64,000 nt of DNA, taken from the NCBI RefSeq assembly GCF_003335585.1, contig NZ_QBFD01000015.1, forward strand, positions 802,754 through 866,753, written 5' to 3'. This DNA is from Sulfitobacter sp. DFL-14. GTDB taxonomy: Bacteria > Pseudomonadota > Alphaproteobacteria > Rhodobacterales > Rhodobacteraceae. The notes under the pieces were generated by a model. The model had not been told where the DNA came from. It searched no databases and was given only the letters and a program-made list of their open reading frames with translations. Below, in pieces: positions 17,608 to 26,920 of the stretch. Each line of letters opens with the position of its first letter. The first letter of the stretch is position 1. The position numbers were made by a program, and so were the translations under genes.

Positions 17608-17887
17608 TGCAACCCCGAACCCGGCAGCCGATCCTGCAAACCCCTTCACCGCCGTGCCGATCGAGGTGACCGTCTGCGTTGGCAAGGCCCGGCCCCTGAT
17701 CCGCGATCTGGTCATGCTGGGCGAAAACGCGGTGCTCGCACTGGACAGCAAGGTTGACGACCCTGTCGAGCTTTACGTCGGCGACCGTCTGATCGCGCGC
17801 GCGCTGCTGGAAGAAAAGGAAGGCAGCGCAGACGGGCAGCTTGTCGTGCGTCTGACCGAAATTGTGGATCTGAAGGGCGGTCTGTGA
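17600..17887 (+). CDS. fliN: Flagellar C-ring switch protein FliN
   Basis: Switch-complex protein at the bottom of the C ring. At 95 residues it is shorter than E. coli FliN (137) and consists of little more than the SpoA domain (IEVTVCVGKARPLIRDLVML, then VDDPVELYVGDRLIARALL). The open frame extends upstream, but ATG 17600 (MDDATPN) is the sensible start inside the fliH end. The stop overlaps the GTG start of fliP. fliM and fliG are not in the window. Confidence 0.92.
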   Translation: MDDATPNPAADPANPFTAVPIEVTVCVGKARPLIRDLVMLGENAVLALDSKVDDPVELYVGDRLIARALLEEKEGSADGQLVVRLTEIVDLKGGL

Positions 17888-18621
17888 CTTGCAGGCTGCT
17901 GCCCTGCCTGCTGGCTCTGGCCATGCTCACAATGCTTCCGGCTGCGGCCTCTGCGCAGGAATTGTCGATCTCTCTGGGGGATGATGGTTCCCTGTCAGCC
18001 CGGACAATCCAGCTCTTTGCGCTGATCACGGTCCTCAGTCTCGCACCGGGCCTGGCCATCATGGTGACCTGCTTTCCATTCCTGGTGACCGTCCTGTCCA
18101 TCTTGCGACAGGCCATCGGGCTGCAGCAATCACCGCCAAATATGCTGATTGTCAGCCTTGCGCTGTTCCTGACCTATTTCGTGATGGAGCCTGTCTTTAC
18201 CGCTGCCTGGGAAAACGGCATCCGGCCCCTTGTCAACGAAGAGATCGACGCTGAGACGGCGTTCAGACTGACGCTGGAACCATTTCGAAGCTTTATGGCG
18301 GCCCGCCTGGACCCCGACACATTCTATGCCATGGCGGAATTGCGGCCCGACACAACCGCCGCGACACCGACGCCGGATGCGCCCTTGTCGGTTCTGGTGC
18401 CGAGCTTTCTGCTGTCCGAAATTTCCCGTGCCTTCCAGATCGGATTCCTTGTCTTCCTCCCATTCCTGATCATTGATCTGGTTGTCGCAGCAATCCTGAT
18501 GTCCATGGGCATGATGATGGTGCCCCCGGCGATCGTTTCTCTGCCGTTCAAACTCGCCTTCTTTGTTGTTGCAGATGGCTGGAGCCTGATCGCGGGCAGC
18601 CTGGTGCGCAGCTATTTTTGA
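17884..18621 (+). CDS. fliP: Flagellar export gate protein FliP
   Basis: Core subunit of the FliPQR export gate. It has 245 residues, equal to E. coli FliP, with a cleavable signal peptide (CRLLPCLLALAMLTMLPAAASA), four membrane segments and the conserved LRQAIGLQQSPPNMLIV and FLPFLIIDLVVAAILMSMGM regions. GTG 17884 overlaps the fliN stop (GTGA). It is the last recognised gene of the fliF operon. Confidence 0.96.
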   Translation: MTCRLLPCLLALAMLTMLPAAASAQELSISLGDDGSLSARTIQLFALITVLSLAPGLAIMVTCFPFLVTVLSILRQAIGLQQSPPNMLIVSLALFLTYFVMEPVFTAAWENGIRPLVNEEIDAETAFRLTLEPFRSFMAARLDPDTFYAMAELRPDTTAATPTPDAPLSVLVPSFLLSEISRAFQIGFLVFLPFLIIDLVVAAILMSMGMMMVPPAIVSLPFKLAFFVVADGWSLIAGSLVRSYF

Positions 18622-18782
18622 ACATTCTGTGAAAGCTTGACCCAAATCCTGCCCAGATCGTGCTGGCCGGATTAACGCCGTTGAAACTGGCGCTGGCCAA
18701 AATGCCGGGTGGGTGTTTCAGGTGCGAGGGTCATCGTCGTGTCAGGTTCTTCAATTGGCCGGTCAATCGGTCCGGGTGCGGG

Positions 18783-19967
18783 ATGATCCGTTTCATCCTG
18801 CAAGCGGCTGGTTGGGCATCGCTCTATGTCGTGCTCGCGCGACAGATGGAAACAGATACGCTGGGTCAGACATTGGGCGGGCTTTGCCTGGCGGAAGCGC
18901 TGGCCTTTATCATGGTCGCGGGGTTTTCACAGGCCGACGAAATCGCACCGTTCAATTGGCAGGACGCGCTCGAACAGATGTTGGTTCGCTGGGTATCGGC
19001 TTGCGTTCTCTTTCTCGGCGCGCTGATTGCCGGTCTGCTTCCACTGGTGGCCGCAGATCCCGCTCTTCTGATTGGTATCCTGAGTCTCGCGCTCTGTCTC
19101 GGCGCATTGAAACTGGTTTGCGCCTGTCGGTGGTCCGTTAAGGGCAAGACATCCAAGCTGGCCGAGCTTCGATGGGGCATTCTGGCATTCATTGTTTTTT
19201 GGTCAGCTGATCTGGCAAAGTCCGATGCGCAGCTGACGGTCTGGCTGTCCATTCTGATCGCATTGGTTACGACAGCACTGCAATGCCGGGGGCTGCGGCC
19301 AATGATTTCGCAGTCATATCATCGTCCTGTCCGGACCCTGGCAGAGACGATGCTGACCCTCGTCGCCGCAGTTGTTCGGGTGCCCGACATCCTGATTATG
19401 CCCATCCTGTTGCCACCTTCCGCGGTCGGCACCTATCTGGCCGCAAGGGGTGTCGCCATGGTGATCGAATGGCTTCTTGAACAGCTCTGCCGCAGATCAA
19501 GGCGGGAAATCACACTGGCATTGGTCAGGGACGGGGTTGCGGGCTTCACGAAGTTGGCGGCGCGGTTGAACCTTGGCATGCTGCTGATCGGTGGGGGTGC
19601 AGCTATGGGCGCAATCAGCGTATCCCCTTACCTGGCAGGGGTCATGGGGTGGTCGGCGCATGAATTCCACCAACTCCTGTTCTGGCTTGTCCTGGTTCAG
19701 GTTGCGCCAGCGATTTTTGGTGCGGCTGACCTTCTGTTGGAAATCGCAGGGCATCGTCGCGATGTTTTCCTGATTCGTCTGGTCGGCATTCTGGGTTTTG
19801 GCGCGGCGGCGGCATTGCTGCGCCCCGATGGCGCGGTCTTGCTGGCACAACAATCTGCCCTCTTGCATCTGGGGCTTGGCTTTACAATGGCGGGCCTTCT
19901 GGCTTGGCGAGCAGGAATATGGCCCGGACTGACAGGGCTATTCTTTGGGAAGATCAGGTTGCTCTAA
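18783..19967 (+). CDS. Polytopic membrane protein, MOP flippase-like
   Basis: A hydrophobic protein of 394 residues from ATG 18783 (an ATG-like start at 18660 would add 41 polar residues). About ten to twelve membrane segments are visible. The layout, with an early LARQMETDTLGQTLGGLCLA stretch and a central VRVPDILIMPILLPPSAVGT segment, resembles Wzx/MurJ-type exporters of the MOP superfamily (polysaccharide or lipid-linked sugar flippases). I do not recognise a specific subfamily. It lies between fliP and flgI, where no such gene is part of the flagellar machine, and its stop overlaps the end of flgI convergently. Confidence 0.6.
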   Translation: MIRFILQAAGWASLYVVLARQMETDTLGQTLGGLCLAEALAFIMVAGFSQADEIAPFNWQDALEQMLVRWVSACVLFLGALIAGLLPLVAADPALLIGILSLALCLGALKLVCACRWSVKGKTSKLAELRWGILAFIVFWSADLAKSDAQLTVWLSILIALVTTALQCRGLRPMISQSYHRPVRTLAETMLTLVAAVVRVPDILIMPILLPPSAVGTYLAARGVAMVIEWLLEQLCRRSRREITLALVRDGVAGFTKLAARLNLGMLLIGGGAAMGAISVSPYLAGVMGWSAHEFHQLLFWLVLVQVAPAIFGAADLLLEIAGHRRDVFLIRLVGILGFGAAAALLRPDGAVLLAQQSALLHLGLGFTMAGLLAWRAGIWPGLTGLFFGKIRLL

Positions 19968-21064
19968 CGAACGACAAATTCCGCATGGAGCGCCCCGGCG
20001 GCCTTGATGCTTTTCAGGATGTCGATCATGTCGCGCGGGGATACGCCAAGGGCGTTGAGCCCGGCGATCACTTCGGACAGGGATGCGCCCTCTTGCACCT
20101 CCGCCAATCCAACCCCGGGTTCTTCCTGAATGGCAGCGTTGGTCCGCGGGACAACAATTGTTTCGCCTTGTGAAAAGGGATTGGGTTGCACCACGATGGG
20201 TGTCTCCTGGATGCGCAGGGTCAGGTTGCCCTGGCTGACCGCCACGCGGCTGATGCGCACATCTTCTCCCATGACAATCGTGCCGGATCGCTGATCGACC
20301 ACGACCCGCGCCTTGCGTTCCGGTTCGACTTCGATGTTCTCGATCCTGCCAAGGGCGTGCGCCACGGACCGCATCCGGGTTGCCGGCACGTCCAGTTGAA
20401 CCGTCCCGCTGTCAAGCATGAGCGCGACGCGGCGCCCGAAATCACGGTTGATGGCTCGTTCGATTCGTCCCGCAGTCGTAAAATCAGCCTCCCGCAGCGC
20501 CAGCCGAAGGTCGGAAAGCGCATTCAGCTGAAATGTGATCTCCCGCTCAACCCGACCACCTGATGGGATGACGCCCGAGGTGGGCACGCCTTGCGTCACC
20601 CGTCCGGCGTCGCCCTCGGCGGTTGCTCCGCCTGCAATGATCGTGCCTTGCGCCACTGCATAAATCTGGCCGTCTGCCGCGTTCATCGGGGTCATGATCA
20701 GCGTGCCGCCCATCAGGCTCTTGGCGTCGCCGATCGCTGACACCGTGACATCGACCTGGCCGCCAGCCCGCGCAAAGGGCGGCAGGGTCGCTGTCACAAG
20801 AACCGCTGCCACATTTTTCGGCCGGAATTGCTCTCCCGTGACATTCACACCCAGTCTTTCGAGGATATTCGTCATGATGTCTTCGGTAAAAGGGGCGTTG
20901 CGCAATCCGTCGCCGCTGCCATCCAACCCGACCACCAGCCCATAGCCGACCAGGTCATTTCCCCTGACACCGTCGAAATCCACCAGATCCTTGATCCGGA
21001 CCGGTCCGGCCTGCGCGATGGAAACGCTCAGCAAACCGGCAAGCAGGAAAATCAGCAGCCGCAT
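19964..21064 (-). CDS. flgI: Flagellar P-ring protein FlgI
   Basis: Periplasmic P-ring subunit, assembled with FlgA. It has 366 residues (E. coli 365), a signal peptide (MRLLIFLLAGLLSVSIAQA) and the family signatures IKDLVDFDGVRGNDLVGYGL and GLDGSGDG. The C-terminal motif LNALGVSPRDMIDILKSIKA is also typical. ATG 21064 overlaps the flgL stop (TGATG). It is the last gene of the flgE-flgK-flgL-flgI operon. Confidence 0.97.
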   Translation of the reverse strand: MRLLIFLLAGLLSVSIAQAGPVRIKDLVDFDGVRGNDLVGYGLVVGLDGSGDGLRNAPFTEDIMTNILERLGVNVTGEQFRPKNVAAVLVTATLPPFARAGGQVDVTVSAIGDAKSLMGGTLIMTPMNAADGQIYAVAQGTIIAGGATAEGDAGRVTQGVPTSGVIPSGGRVEREITFQLNALSDLRLALREADFTTAGRIERAINRDFGRRVALMLDSGTVQLDVPATRMRSVAHALGRIENIEVEPERKARVVVDQRSGTIVMGEDVRISRVAVSQGNLTLRIQETPIVVQPNPFSQGETIVVPRTNAAIQEEPGVGLAEVQEGASLSEVIAGLNALGVSPRDMIDILKSIKAAGALHAEFVVR

Positions 21065-22068
21065 CACAGGAAATTCACGATACTGAGCTGCGACATTCGC
21101 ACTGTGACCGAATAGAGGCTTTGCAGTTGAAACTGCGCCTCTTCAAGCCGGGTTGCGGCATCGAAAGGATCCACCGCCAGCAATCCTGCTTTCGTATATT
21201 CGAGGCTTGTCAGCTCGGCGGCATTGCGGGCCGTGATCGCGTCGATGCGCCCTTCGACGAATCCGACGCGGGCCTGCAGGGAAACCAGGCCATCCTGGGC
21301 CAGCAACATTGCCTGGCCTGCTTTCCCGAACAGTTCCGTCTGCGCGGGCGCCGTCAACGCGAATGCCGGATCATCAGCGAGCGCGGCAATCGCAGCGAGG
21401 CGCAGTGCGGCGCGCAATTCCGGCGCGGTGGCACGGACATCCAGTGAAACCTTCTCCGTCCGTGACAGGTCGAACGGAGACAGACCATCGGACGAACCGG
21501 TATAAGCTGTGGCGGCGAAGCCAGCCGGATCGTCGAACCAGGCCTCCGCGGCGGCCAGCATGTCATCCGGTGTCGTTGCGCCTGCCATGGCGCTGCCAAG
21601 CGCTGCCAAAAGCGTATCGACATCGACAATCGGCGGGCGATCCGTGGCGGTGCCGGAAAACATGTGCCGCCCCGCGATCTGTGTATTGAGCCGCCCGATG
21701 ATGCCGCCAAGGGCATTTTTTGCTTCTGACGCGATCGCCGCGGCAGCGGGTCCAGTGGCATTGGTTCCTGAGGTAAATAGGCTGGCAGAGAGGCCCTGCG
21801 TGATTTCGCCGATCTGGTCCAGACTGGTCTGCATGGCACTTGCAAAATGCGCGGCCTCTGCTGTCGCGACGCCATAACCCGACAGAGCCGTCATCTTGCG
21901 TTCGATATCAGTCAGATAGCTGTAATTCCCGCCAAGGACCTGGCGGACATCCGACACCTGTCCGCTGGCAAGCTCTGCTGTCAGCCGGTTGATGTCCTGC
22001 TTTATGCCGACATTCCGCAGCCTCTGCGCGTAGTTGGAGGCCATGTCCCCGATCGAAGAATTCATCAT
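21064..22068 (-). CDS. flgL: Hook-filament junction protein FlgL (HAP3)
   Basis: Hook-associated protein 3, 334 residues from ATG 22068. A GTG at 22077 overlapping the flgK stop is also possible, but the GAGG ahead is only 2 nt from it. The N-terminal flagellin-like helix (QRLRNVGIKQDINRLTAELASGQ) and the C-terminal helix (TSLEYTKAGLLAVDPFDAATRLEEA in part) match the flagellin/FlgL fold. Adjacent flgK supports the call. Confidence 0.88.
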   Translation of the reverse strand: MMNSSIGDMASNYAQRLRNVGIKQDINRLTAELASGQVSDVRQVLGGNYSYLTDIERKMTALSGYGVATAEAAHFASAMQTSLDQIGEITQGLSASLFTSGTNATGPAAAAIASEAKNALGGIIGRLNTQIAGRHMFSGTATDRPPIVDVDTLLAALGSAMAGATTPDDMLAAAEAWFDDPAGFAATAYTGSSDGLSPFDLSRTEKVSLDVRATAPELRAALRLAAIAALADDPAFALTAPAQTELFGKAGQAMLLAQDGLVSLQARVGFVEGRIDAITARNAAELTSLEYTKAGLLAVDPFDAATRLEEAQFQLQSLYSVTVRMSQLSIVNFL

Positions 22069-22073
22069 TTGGT

Positions 22074-23528
22074 TCACATCCTCAGAAGGGTTTGCATCAT
22101 TTCATCGACGGTTTCGATGACACGGGCATTGGCTGCATATGCCTGTTCGATCAGCATCAGGCGCTGTATCTCCGCGTCTGAATCGACACCATCTGCCAAC
22201 TGCCGTTCCGTCAGTTCCGTCAATCTGGAGGTGGCAAAGCTGAGCACCTGCTCCGCGCTGGTCCGCTCCACCCCGATGTCGGAGGCGAGGGTCGCGGCAA
22301 GTGACATCGCGCCAAAGGCTTGCCCACCGAACCCGCCGCCTGCCACCGGGCGGGGATCGTTCAGCGCCTGAGAGAGGTTCTGCAAGAGCGTGGCATCCCC
22401 GACATTGCCCTGAGTAGCTGCATTGATCCCATCGCGCAGACGCCATGCTTCACCACCCTGTTGCGGATCGACCGCCGCGTTGAGCGACAATCGCGATGCA
22501 AGGCCAAGCTGGTCCAGCGGATCGAGGGCGGCACCGTTATCGGTAAACAATCCGGCGTCACCTGCGGTCAGCGTCGGATCCACTGCCGGGTCCTCGAATC
22601 GCTCGATCAGGTCGCGGGCCAATGTGTCCAGCTGTGCCTGTGCCGCCACGCCGTGTTCGTCGCGCACCGCGAACTGACCGCCCAGCGCGCCGCCGCGTAG
22701 GGCGCCGCGCGCGCCGTCCGTGCGCACCGACTGCCCGTTGATTGTCAGCCCAGACAGGGTGCCGTCGGCCAGAGACATGTAAGGGGTGACCAGGTTGACG
22801 GGTTCAAACCCGATAACCGCAGCGGTGCCGTCGATCAGCACGGCACCTCCCGTTGAATAGAGGGCAATCTGACCATTGTCGCGGGGCACTTCGCGGACCG
22901 GTACCAGGGCCGCGATGCGGTCCACGACCTGTTGCCGCTGATCCTGCAGGGATGCGATGCTGCCACCCTGCACCTGCAATGAGGTGATCTGTGCATTGAG
23001 CGTGGCGACCTGCTCCAGCGCGAGATTCAGCTCATCCACCATGCCCGCGATATTCTGGTCTGCCTGGCCCCGTGCAGCCTGCACACCTGCGGAGGCTTCC
23101 CGGATGCTGGCAGCAAGATCGCGCGCGGCGCCCACACTGGTTGTCAGGCGTTCGGGGGCGTCTGGTCTGCTGGCTGCGGAAATCAGGTTGCTTTCAAATC
23201 CGGCAAGGCGTGCTGACAAGGACGCCGGATCATCCGGCGTCCCGATCAGGTTTTCAAACCGGGTGTAGAACTGCGCGCGGCTGTTCGCATTGACCTGTTC
23301 GGCCTCGGCAATGCGCCGGTCAGATGCGAGACCGGCATCGACGATGCGCAGGATTCCGTTGATCTGGACCCCGCCCACACCGCCTGTCGATTGTGTGGAC
23401 AATGACAATATCCGGCGCGCATATCCGGGCGTCAGCGCGTTGGAGATGTTGCTGGAAACAACCTCTGCCCCGCGGCTTGCCGCGCGCAAGCCGGACATGG
23501 CATTGGACAAAGCCCCGGAAATGGTCAT
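22074..23528 (-). CDS. flgK: Hook-filament junction protein FlgK (HAP1)
   Basis: Hook-associated protein 1, 484 residues (E. coli 547). The N-terminal rod-type motif (SSNISNALTPGYARR, about 25-39) and the D0 C-terminal helix (LMLIEQAYAANARVIETVDE) are clear. It is exported through the flagellar system and caps the hook before filament assembly. It lies 43 bp after flgE and is followed by flgL. Confidence 0.95.
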   Translation of the reverse strand: MTISGALSNAMSGLRAASRGAEVVSSNISNALTPGYARRILSLSTQSTGGVGGVQINGILRIVDAGLASDRRIAEAEQVNANSRAQFYTRFENLIGTPDDPASLSARLAGFESNLISAASRPDAPERLTTSVGAARDLAASIREASAGVQAARGQADQNIAGMVDELNLALEQVATLNAQITSLQVQGGSIASLQDQRQQVVDRIAALVPVREVPRDNGQIALYSTGGAVLIDGTAAVIGFEPVNLVTPYMSLADGTLSGLTINGQSVRTDGARGALRGGALGGQFAVRDEHGVAAQAQLDTLARDLIERFEDPAVDPTLTAGDAGLFTDNGAALDPLDQLGLASRLSLNAAVDPQQGGEAWRLRDGINAATQGNVGDATLLQNLSQALNDPRPVAGGGFGGQAFGAMSLAATLASDIGVERTSAEQVLSFATSRLTELTERQLADGVDSDAEIQRLMLIEQAYAANARVIETVDEMMQTLLRM

Positions 23529-23571
23529 GAAATGGCTCCTTGGTGTTCTGAGGGATCAGGCCGGCCTGACA

Positions 23572-24879
23572 TCAGCGTTTGATGTTCGTGGTTTCCTGCA
23601 GCATTTCATCCACGGTCTGGATCACCTTGGCATTGGAGGAATAGGCCCGTTGCGTCTGGATCATCGCGGTCAGTTCGCCCGCCACATCGGTGGACGATTC
23701 CTCAAGCGCGAAGGCAAGAATGTCGCCGGTCGGCCCGTCGCTGGCATCCCACAGGAAGAAGGAGCCGCTGTCGACCGAAGGCTGGTAGGTCTGGCTGTCC
23801 AGGGCGACCATGCCATTGGGATTTGGCAGATCGACCAGCGGCACCTGGTAGATGGTCCGTGTTATGCCGGTATCGAAATAGGCATGGACATAGCCATTGG
23901 CGTCAACCTCGACGCTGGTCATGTTCCCGACGGGCGATCCGTCCTTGGAAATGGATACGGGTGCAAAAGCATCCGACAGCTGCGTTATGCCATCGCTTTC
24001 CCCGATCTGGCCAATGTCGATTTCGATCGGGCCGCCCGCAACATCGACGATCAGCTGCCCGGTTGCAGGGTCATAAGGGCCGCCGCTTACCGTCGTGACC
24101 GAAGCAAGGGTACCGCCTGCGGTCCTGTCATCGGCGAAGGTCAGGATGTATTCGCCGATCACCGTTCCTGCCGGATCGGTCGCGGAATCCGTCATGGTTA
24201 TGGTCCATTCGTTCGACGACCCTGTGGCGGGCACGGTCGGCGTGAACGTGACATTGATGTTTTCCGATGTGCCAAGGTTGTCGTAATATTCCACCGACAG
24301 GTTGTGCACCTCACCCGATGCCCCGGCATCGGTGTCGGTGGCGGGCAGGTTGACGCCCAGCGTCATGCTTGTCGTCGGTTCGCCCGAAAACTGGTTGACG
24401 TTGATCTGCACCGGCTCCAGGCCATCCGCCGTGTCGCGCGGAAAGCTGGGGATCGTGCCGTCGGGCAGCGCCGGCCAGCCCAGCAGGACGAGGCCCGAAT
24501 TGGACCGCAGGTATCCTTCTGAATCGGTCCTGAAGGATCCGGTGGTGGTCAGCATCATGTTGCTGGCGCCGTTGCCCACCTCAACCTCTGTTGCCTGGGT
24601 CACGGGAAGAAATCCCCGCCCGCGAACGGCAAGGTCCGTGGCGTTCGAGGTTGACACCAGCGGGCCGCGCTGATCGATCAGCCGCTGCGTGTTCGCGCGG
24701 ACACCTCCGGCGGAATAGGCCCCGCCGCGTGACGAGATCACCAGGGATTCGAATTCGGTGCTGACCCGTTTGTATCCATAGGTCGAAGAGTTCGCGATAT
24801 TGTCCGAGATGGAAGCAAGACGGGTCGCATTCGCCTGCAGCCCCGCCACCCCTGCGTTGAGCGAAGATGAAATTGTCAT
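23572..24879 (-). CDS. flgE: Flagellar hook protein FlgE
   Basis: Hook subunit of 435 residues (E. coli 402). ATG 24879 gives MTISSSLNAGVAGLQ, preceded by AAAGG. An upstream in-frame start at 24939 lacks support. The N-terminal motif SDNIANSSTYGYKR, the FlgE D1/D2 regions with many Thr/Gly/Ser-rich strands, and the C-terminal LTAMIQTQRAYSSNAKVIQT are typical. It heads the flgE-flgK-flgL-flgI operon and has a CtrA-like box about 60 bp upstream. The hook-cap gene flgD is not next to it. Confidence 0.95.
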   Translation of the reverse strand: MTISSSLNAGVAGLQANATRLASISDNIANSSTYGYKRVSTEFESLVISSRGGAYSAGGVRANTQRLIDQRGPLVSTSNATDLAVRGRGFLPVTQATEVEVGNGASNMMLTTTGSFRTDSEGYLRSNSGLVLLGWPALPDGTIPSFPRDTADGLEPVQINVNQFSGEPTTSMTLGVNLPATDTDAGASGEVHNLSVEYYDNLGTSENINVTFTPTVPATGSSNEWTITMTDSATDPAGTVIGEYILTFADDRTAGGTLASVTTVSGGPYDPATGQLIVDVAGGPIEIDIGQIGESDGITQLSDAFAPVSISKDGSPVGNMTSVEVDANGYVHAYFDTGITRTIYQVPLVDLPNPNGMVALDSQTYQPSVDSGSFFLWDASDGPTGDILAFALEESSTDVAGELTAMIQTQRAYSSNAKVIQTVDEMLQETTNIKR

Positions 24880-24940
24880 AGACACGCCTTTCTGCTGTAT
24901 CATTCCGTCAGAGTCAGGCTCACTTCTATGCAGGGTCATC

Positions 24941-24955
24941 TTAACGCCGCGCTAA
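24941..24955. promoter_or_regulatory. CtrA-like box upstream of flgE
   Basis: TTAA-N7-CTAA, 7 of 8 positions of the CtrA consensus, 61 bp upstream of the flgE start in the 106-bp flgE-motB gap. The spacing suits an activator site for the flgE operon. Confidence 0.5.
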
Positions 24956-24985
24956 CAGATAAAATCCGTCCTATTCCTCCTGTCC

Positions 24986-25837
24986 TCAGTTGCGCGGCAC
25001 GTTTCGCAGCAGGATAATCTCCAGCCGGTTGTTCCGCCGTGCCATCGGGTCGGTCACGACAGGTGCCCGGTCGGCATGTCCCGTGACCCGGCGGATGCGT
25101 TCGGCGGGCACGCCGCTGTGTTCCAGCAGTTTCCGCATTTCAGTGGCGCGCCGCGCTGACAGGTCCCAGACCGGGCTTTCTGCCAGGACGATGGGGTTGG
25201 CGCGGACATGCGCGCCGACCGCGATCTTGTTCGTGACCGCCGTGACGGTCCCGGCGATCATTGCCGAGAGGTCTTTCAGGATCTGTGTCGGGGCGGCCGT
25301 CTTTTCGTCAAACAACGGGGCATCCTCAAGATCAAACAACTCGATGATCAGTCCTTCGTCGGTGATCCGGGTCACGACGTGCCGCCTGGCATTTTCCATC
25401 ACCAGGCTTTCGCCCCCCATGCCCTGCAATTGCGCGTCTAGATCGCGAAAGCGCTGCTCTTCGCTCTCGGCGGCTTCGCCGTTATCGGCCTTGTCGCTGG
25501 CCCCGCTTGCCTTGTCATCGCGGGCGGCATGTTTCGCGGTTGATCCGGTGCCTTCCTTGGGCAGCGTCATCTCGGAAAAGATGCTTTCGCCGCCAAAGGC
25601 CCCGTTGCCGCCGCCGGACACGCGGTTGACAGGGATCGTCGGCGAAAAGTAATCCGCGATCCCCTTGCGTTGTTGTTCCGTTGTTGCATTCAGCAGCCAC
25701 ATCAACATGAAGAAGGCCATCATCGCGGTTACAAAATCCGCGTAGGCGACTTTCCAGGCCCCACCATGGTGCCCGCCGCCGTCGACGACCTTCTTGCGTT
25801 TGATGATGATTGGCCGCGCATTTGCCTGCGCACTCAT
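24986..25837 (-). CDS. motB: Flagellar motor stator protein MotB
   Basis: Stator subunit of 283 residues. The N-terminal membrane segment contains the proton-accepting Asp34 in YADFVTAMMAFFMLMWLLN. A plug and linker region follows, then a C-terminal OmpA-like peptidoglycan-binding domain (VWDLSARRATEMRKLLEHSG, and HADRAPVVTDPMARRNNRLEI). ATG 25837 has AGAGG eight bases upstream. It lies apart from motA, transcribed ahead of flgE with its own CtrA-like box. Confidence 0.96.
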   Translation of the reverse strand: MSAQANARPIIIKRKKVVDGGGHHGGAWKVAYADFVTAMMAFFMLMWLLNATTEQQRKGIADYFSPTIPVNRVSGGGNGAFGGESIFSEMTLPKEGTGSTAKHAARDDKASGASDKADNGEAAESEEQRFRDLDAQLQGMGGESLVMENARRHVVTRITDEGLIIELFDLEDAPLFDEKTAAPTQILKDLSAMIAGTVTAVTNKIAVGAHVRANPIVLAESPVWDLSARRATEMRKLLEHSGVPAERIRRVTGHADRAPVVTDPMARRNNRLEIILLRNVPRN

Positions 25838-25883
25838 CTCCACCACCTCTTTTTCACCCGGGATCAGGGATAAGCGATGAGGT

Positions 25884-25898
25884 TTACTGCACGCTTAA
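25884..25898. promoter_or_regulatory. CtrA-like box upstream of motB
   Basis: TTAC-N7-TTAA, 7 of 8 positions of the CtrA consensus, 46 bp upstream of the motB start and in the gap before trhO. It marks the right border of the flagellar locus. Confidence 0.5.
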
Positions 25899-25943
25899 CA
25901 GGTCAATTTGTCGGGAAATTCAGGGCCGCAACGGATAGGCGGA

Positions 25944-26834
25944 TCAGGGCAGACGCCGCCGTGCCGCCAGCCGCAGCTGTTTCTGCCGCTCGCGGAAACG
26001 CGCCTTGTCGTCCTCTGTCGTCCGGTCGAAACAATGATGACAGCTCACGCCTTCTTCGTATTCGGGGCGGCTGCGGTCCTCCGGCAGGATCGGTTGTCGG
26101 CAGCCGTGGCAGAGCATGTGCGGCCCTTTGCGCAGCCCGTGACCGACGCTGACCCGCGCATCGAAGACAAAGCAGTCACCCTGCCAGGTACTCTCTTGCG
26201 CAGGCACGTCTTCAAGGTATTTCAGGATTCCGCCCTTGAGGTGAAAGACCTCTTCGACGCCTTGCCCCAGCAGGTAGTTGGTCGATTTCTCGCACCGAAT
26301 GCCGCCGGTACAGAACATCGCGATCTTCTTGTTGTGGAAACGATCCTTGTTGGCTTCCCACCAGGCGGGAAACTCGCCAAAGCTGGCGGTTTTGGGGTCA
26401 ATTGCCCCGTCGAATGTGCCGATGGCGACCTCGTAATCGTTCCTTGTGTCGATCACGGCCACTTCCGGATCGCGGATCAGGTCGTTCCAGTCCTGGGGCT
26501 CGACATAATGTCCGACCCGCGCCTGCGGGTCCACATCAGGCTGACCCATGGTCACGATCTCGCGTTTGATCCGCACCTTCATGCGGGGGAAGGGCGGTGT
26601 TTCGGAATGCGCTTCCTTCCACTCCAGATCGCCGCAACCCGGCAGGGCGCGAAGATGGGCAATTACCACGTCGATGCCCTCGCGCGGCCCCGCGATGGTG
26701 CCATTCACACCCTCATGTGCCAGCAGCAGCGTCCCCTTGACACCCTGCGCGACACAAAGCTCCAGCAGCGCGGGTTTCAGCGCAGCGGGGTCATCGAACC
26801 GGGTAAAGTGGTAGAGAGCGGCGATCGTGTGCAT
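25944..26834 (-). CDS. trhO: tRNA uridine(34) hydroxylase TrhO
   Basis: Rhodanese-family enzyme (formerly UPF0176/YceA) that makes 5-hydroxyuridine at the tRNA wobble position with O2. It has 296 residues from ATG 26834, an N-terminal acylphosphatase-like domain ([19 protein letters not shown]) and a rhodanese domain with the catalytic loop [11 protein letters not shown] (Cys175, Cys181). A C-terminal Cys/His-rich zinc-like segment (CHGCRQPI, then CHHCF) is typical of the longer family members. Confidence 0.92.
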   Translation of the reverse strand: MHTIAALYHFTRFDDPAALKPALLELCVAQGVKGTLLLAHEGVNGTIAGPREGIDVVIAHLRALPGCGDLEWKEAHSETPPFPRMKVRIKREIVTMGQPDVDPQARVGHYVEPQDWNDLIRDPEVAVIDTRNDYEVAIGTFDGAIDPKTASFGEFPAWWEANKDRFHNKKIAMFCTGGIRCEKSTNYLLGQGVEEVFHLKGGILKYLEDVPAQESTWQGDCFVFDARVSVGHGLRKGPHMLCHGCRQPILPEDRSRPEYEEGVSCHHCFDRTTEDDKARFRERQKQLRLAARRRLP

Positions 26835-26920
26835 GGGGCGGAAATAGGCCCTTGGGGGGCTGTTGTGCAAGGGGGTGCTGGGGTAAAACCAGGTATCCAA
26901 TCAGAAACGGAGTGACCGCG

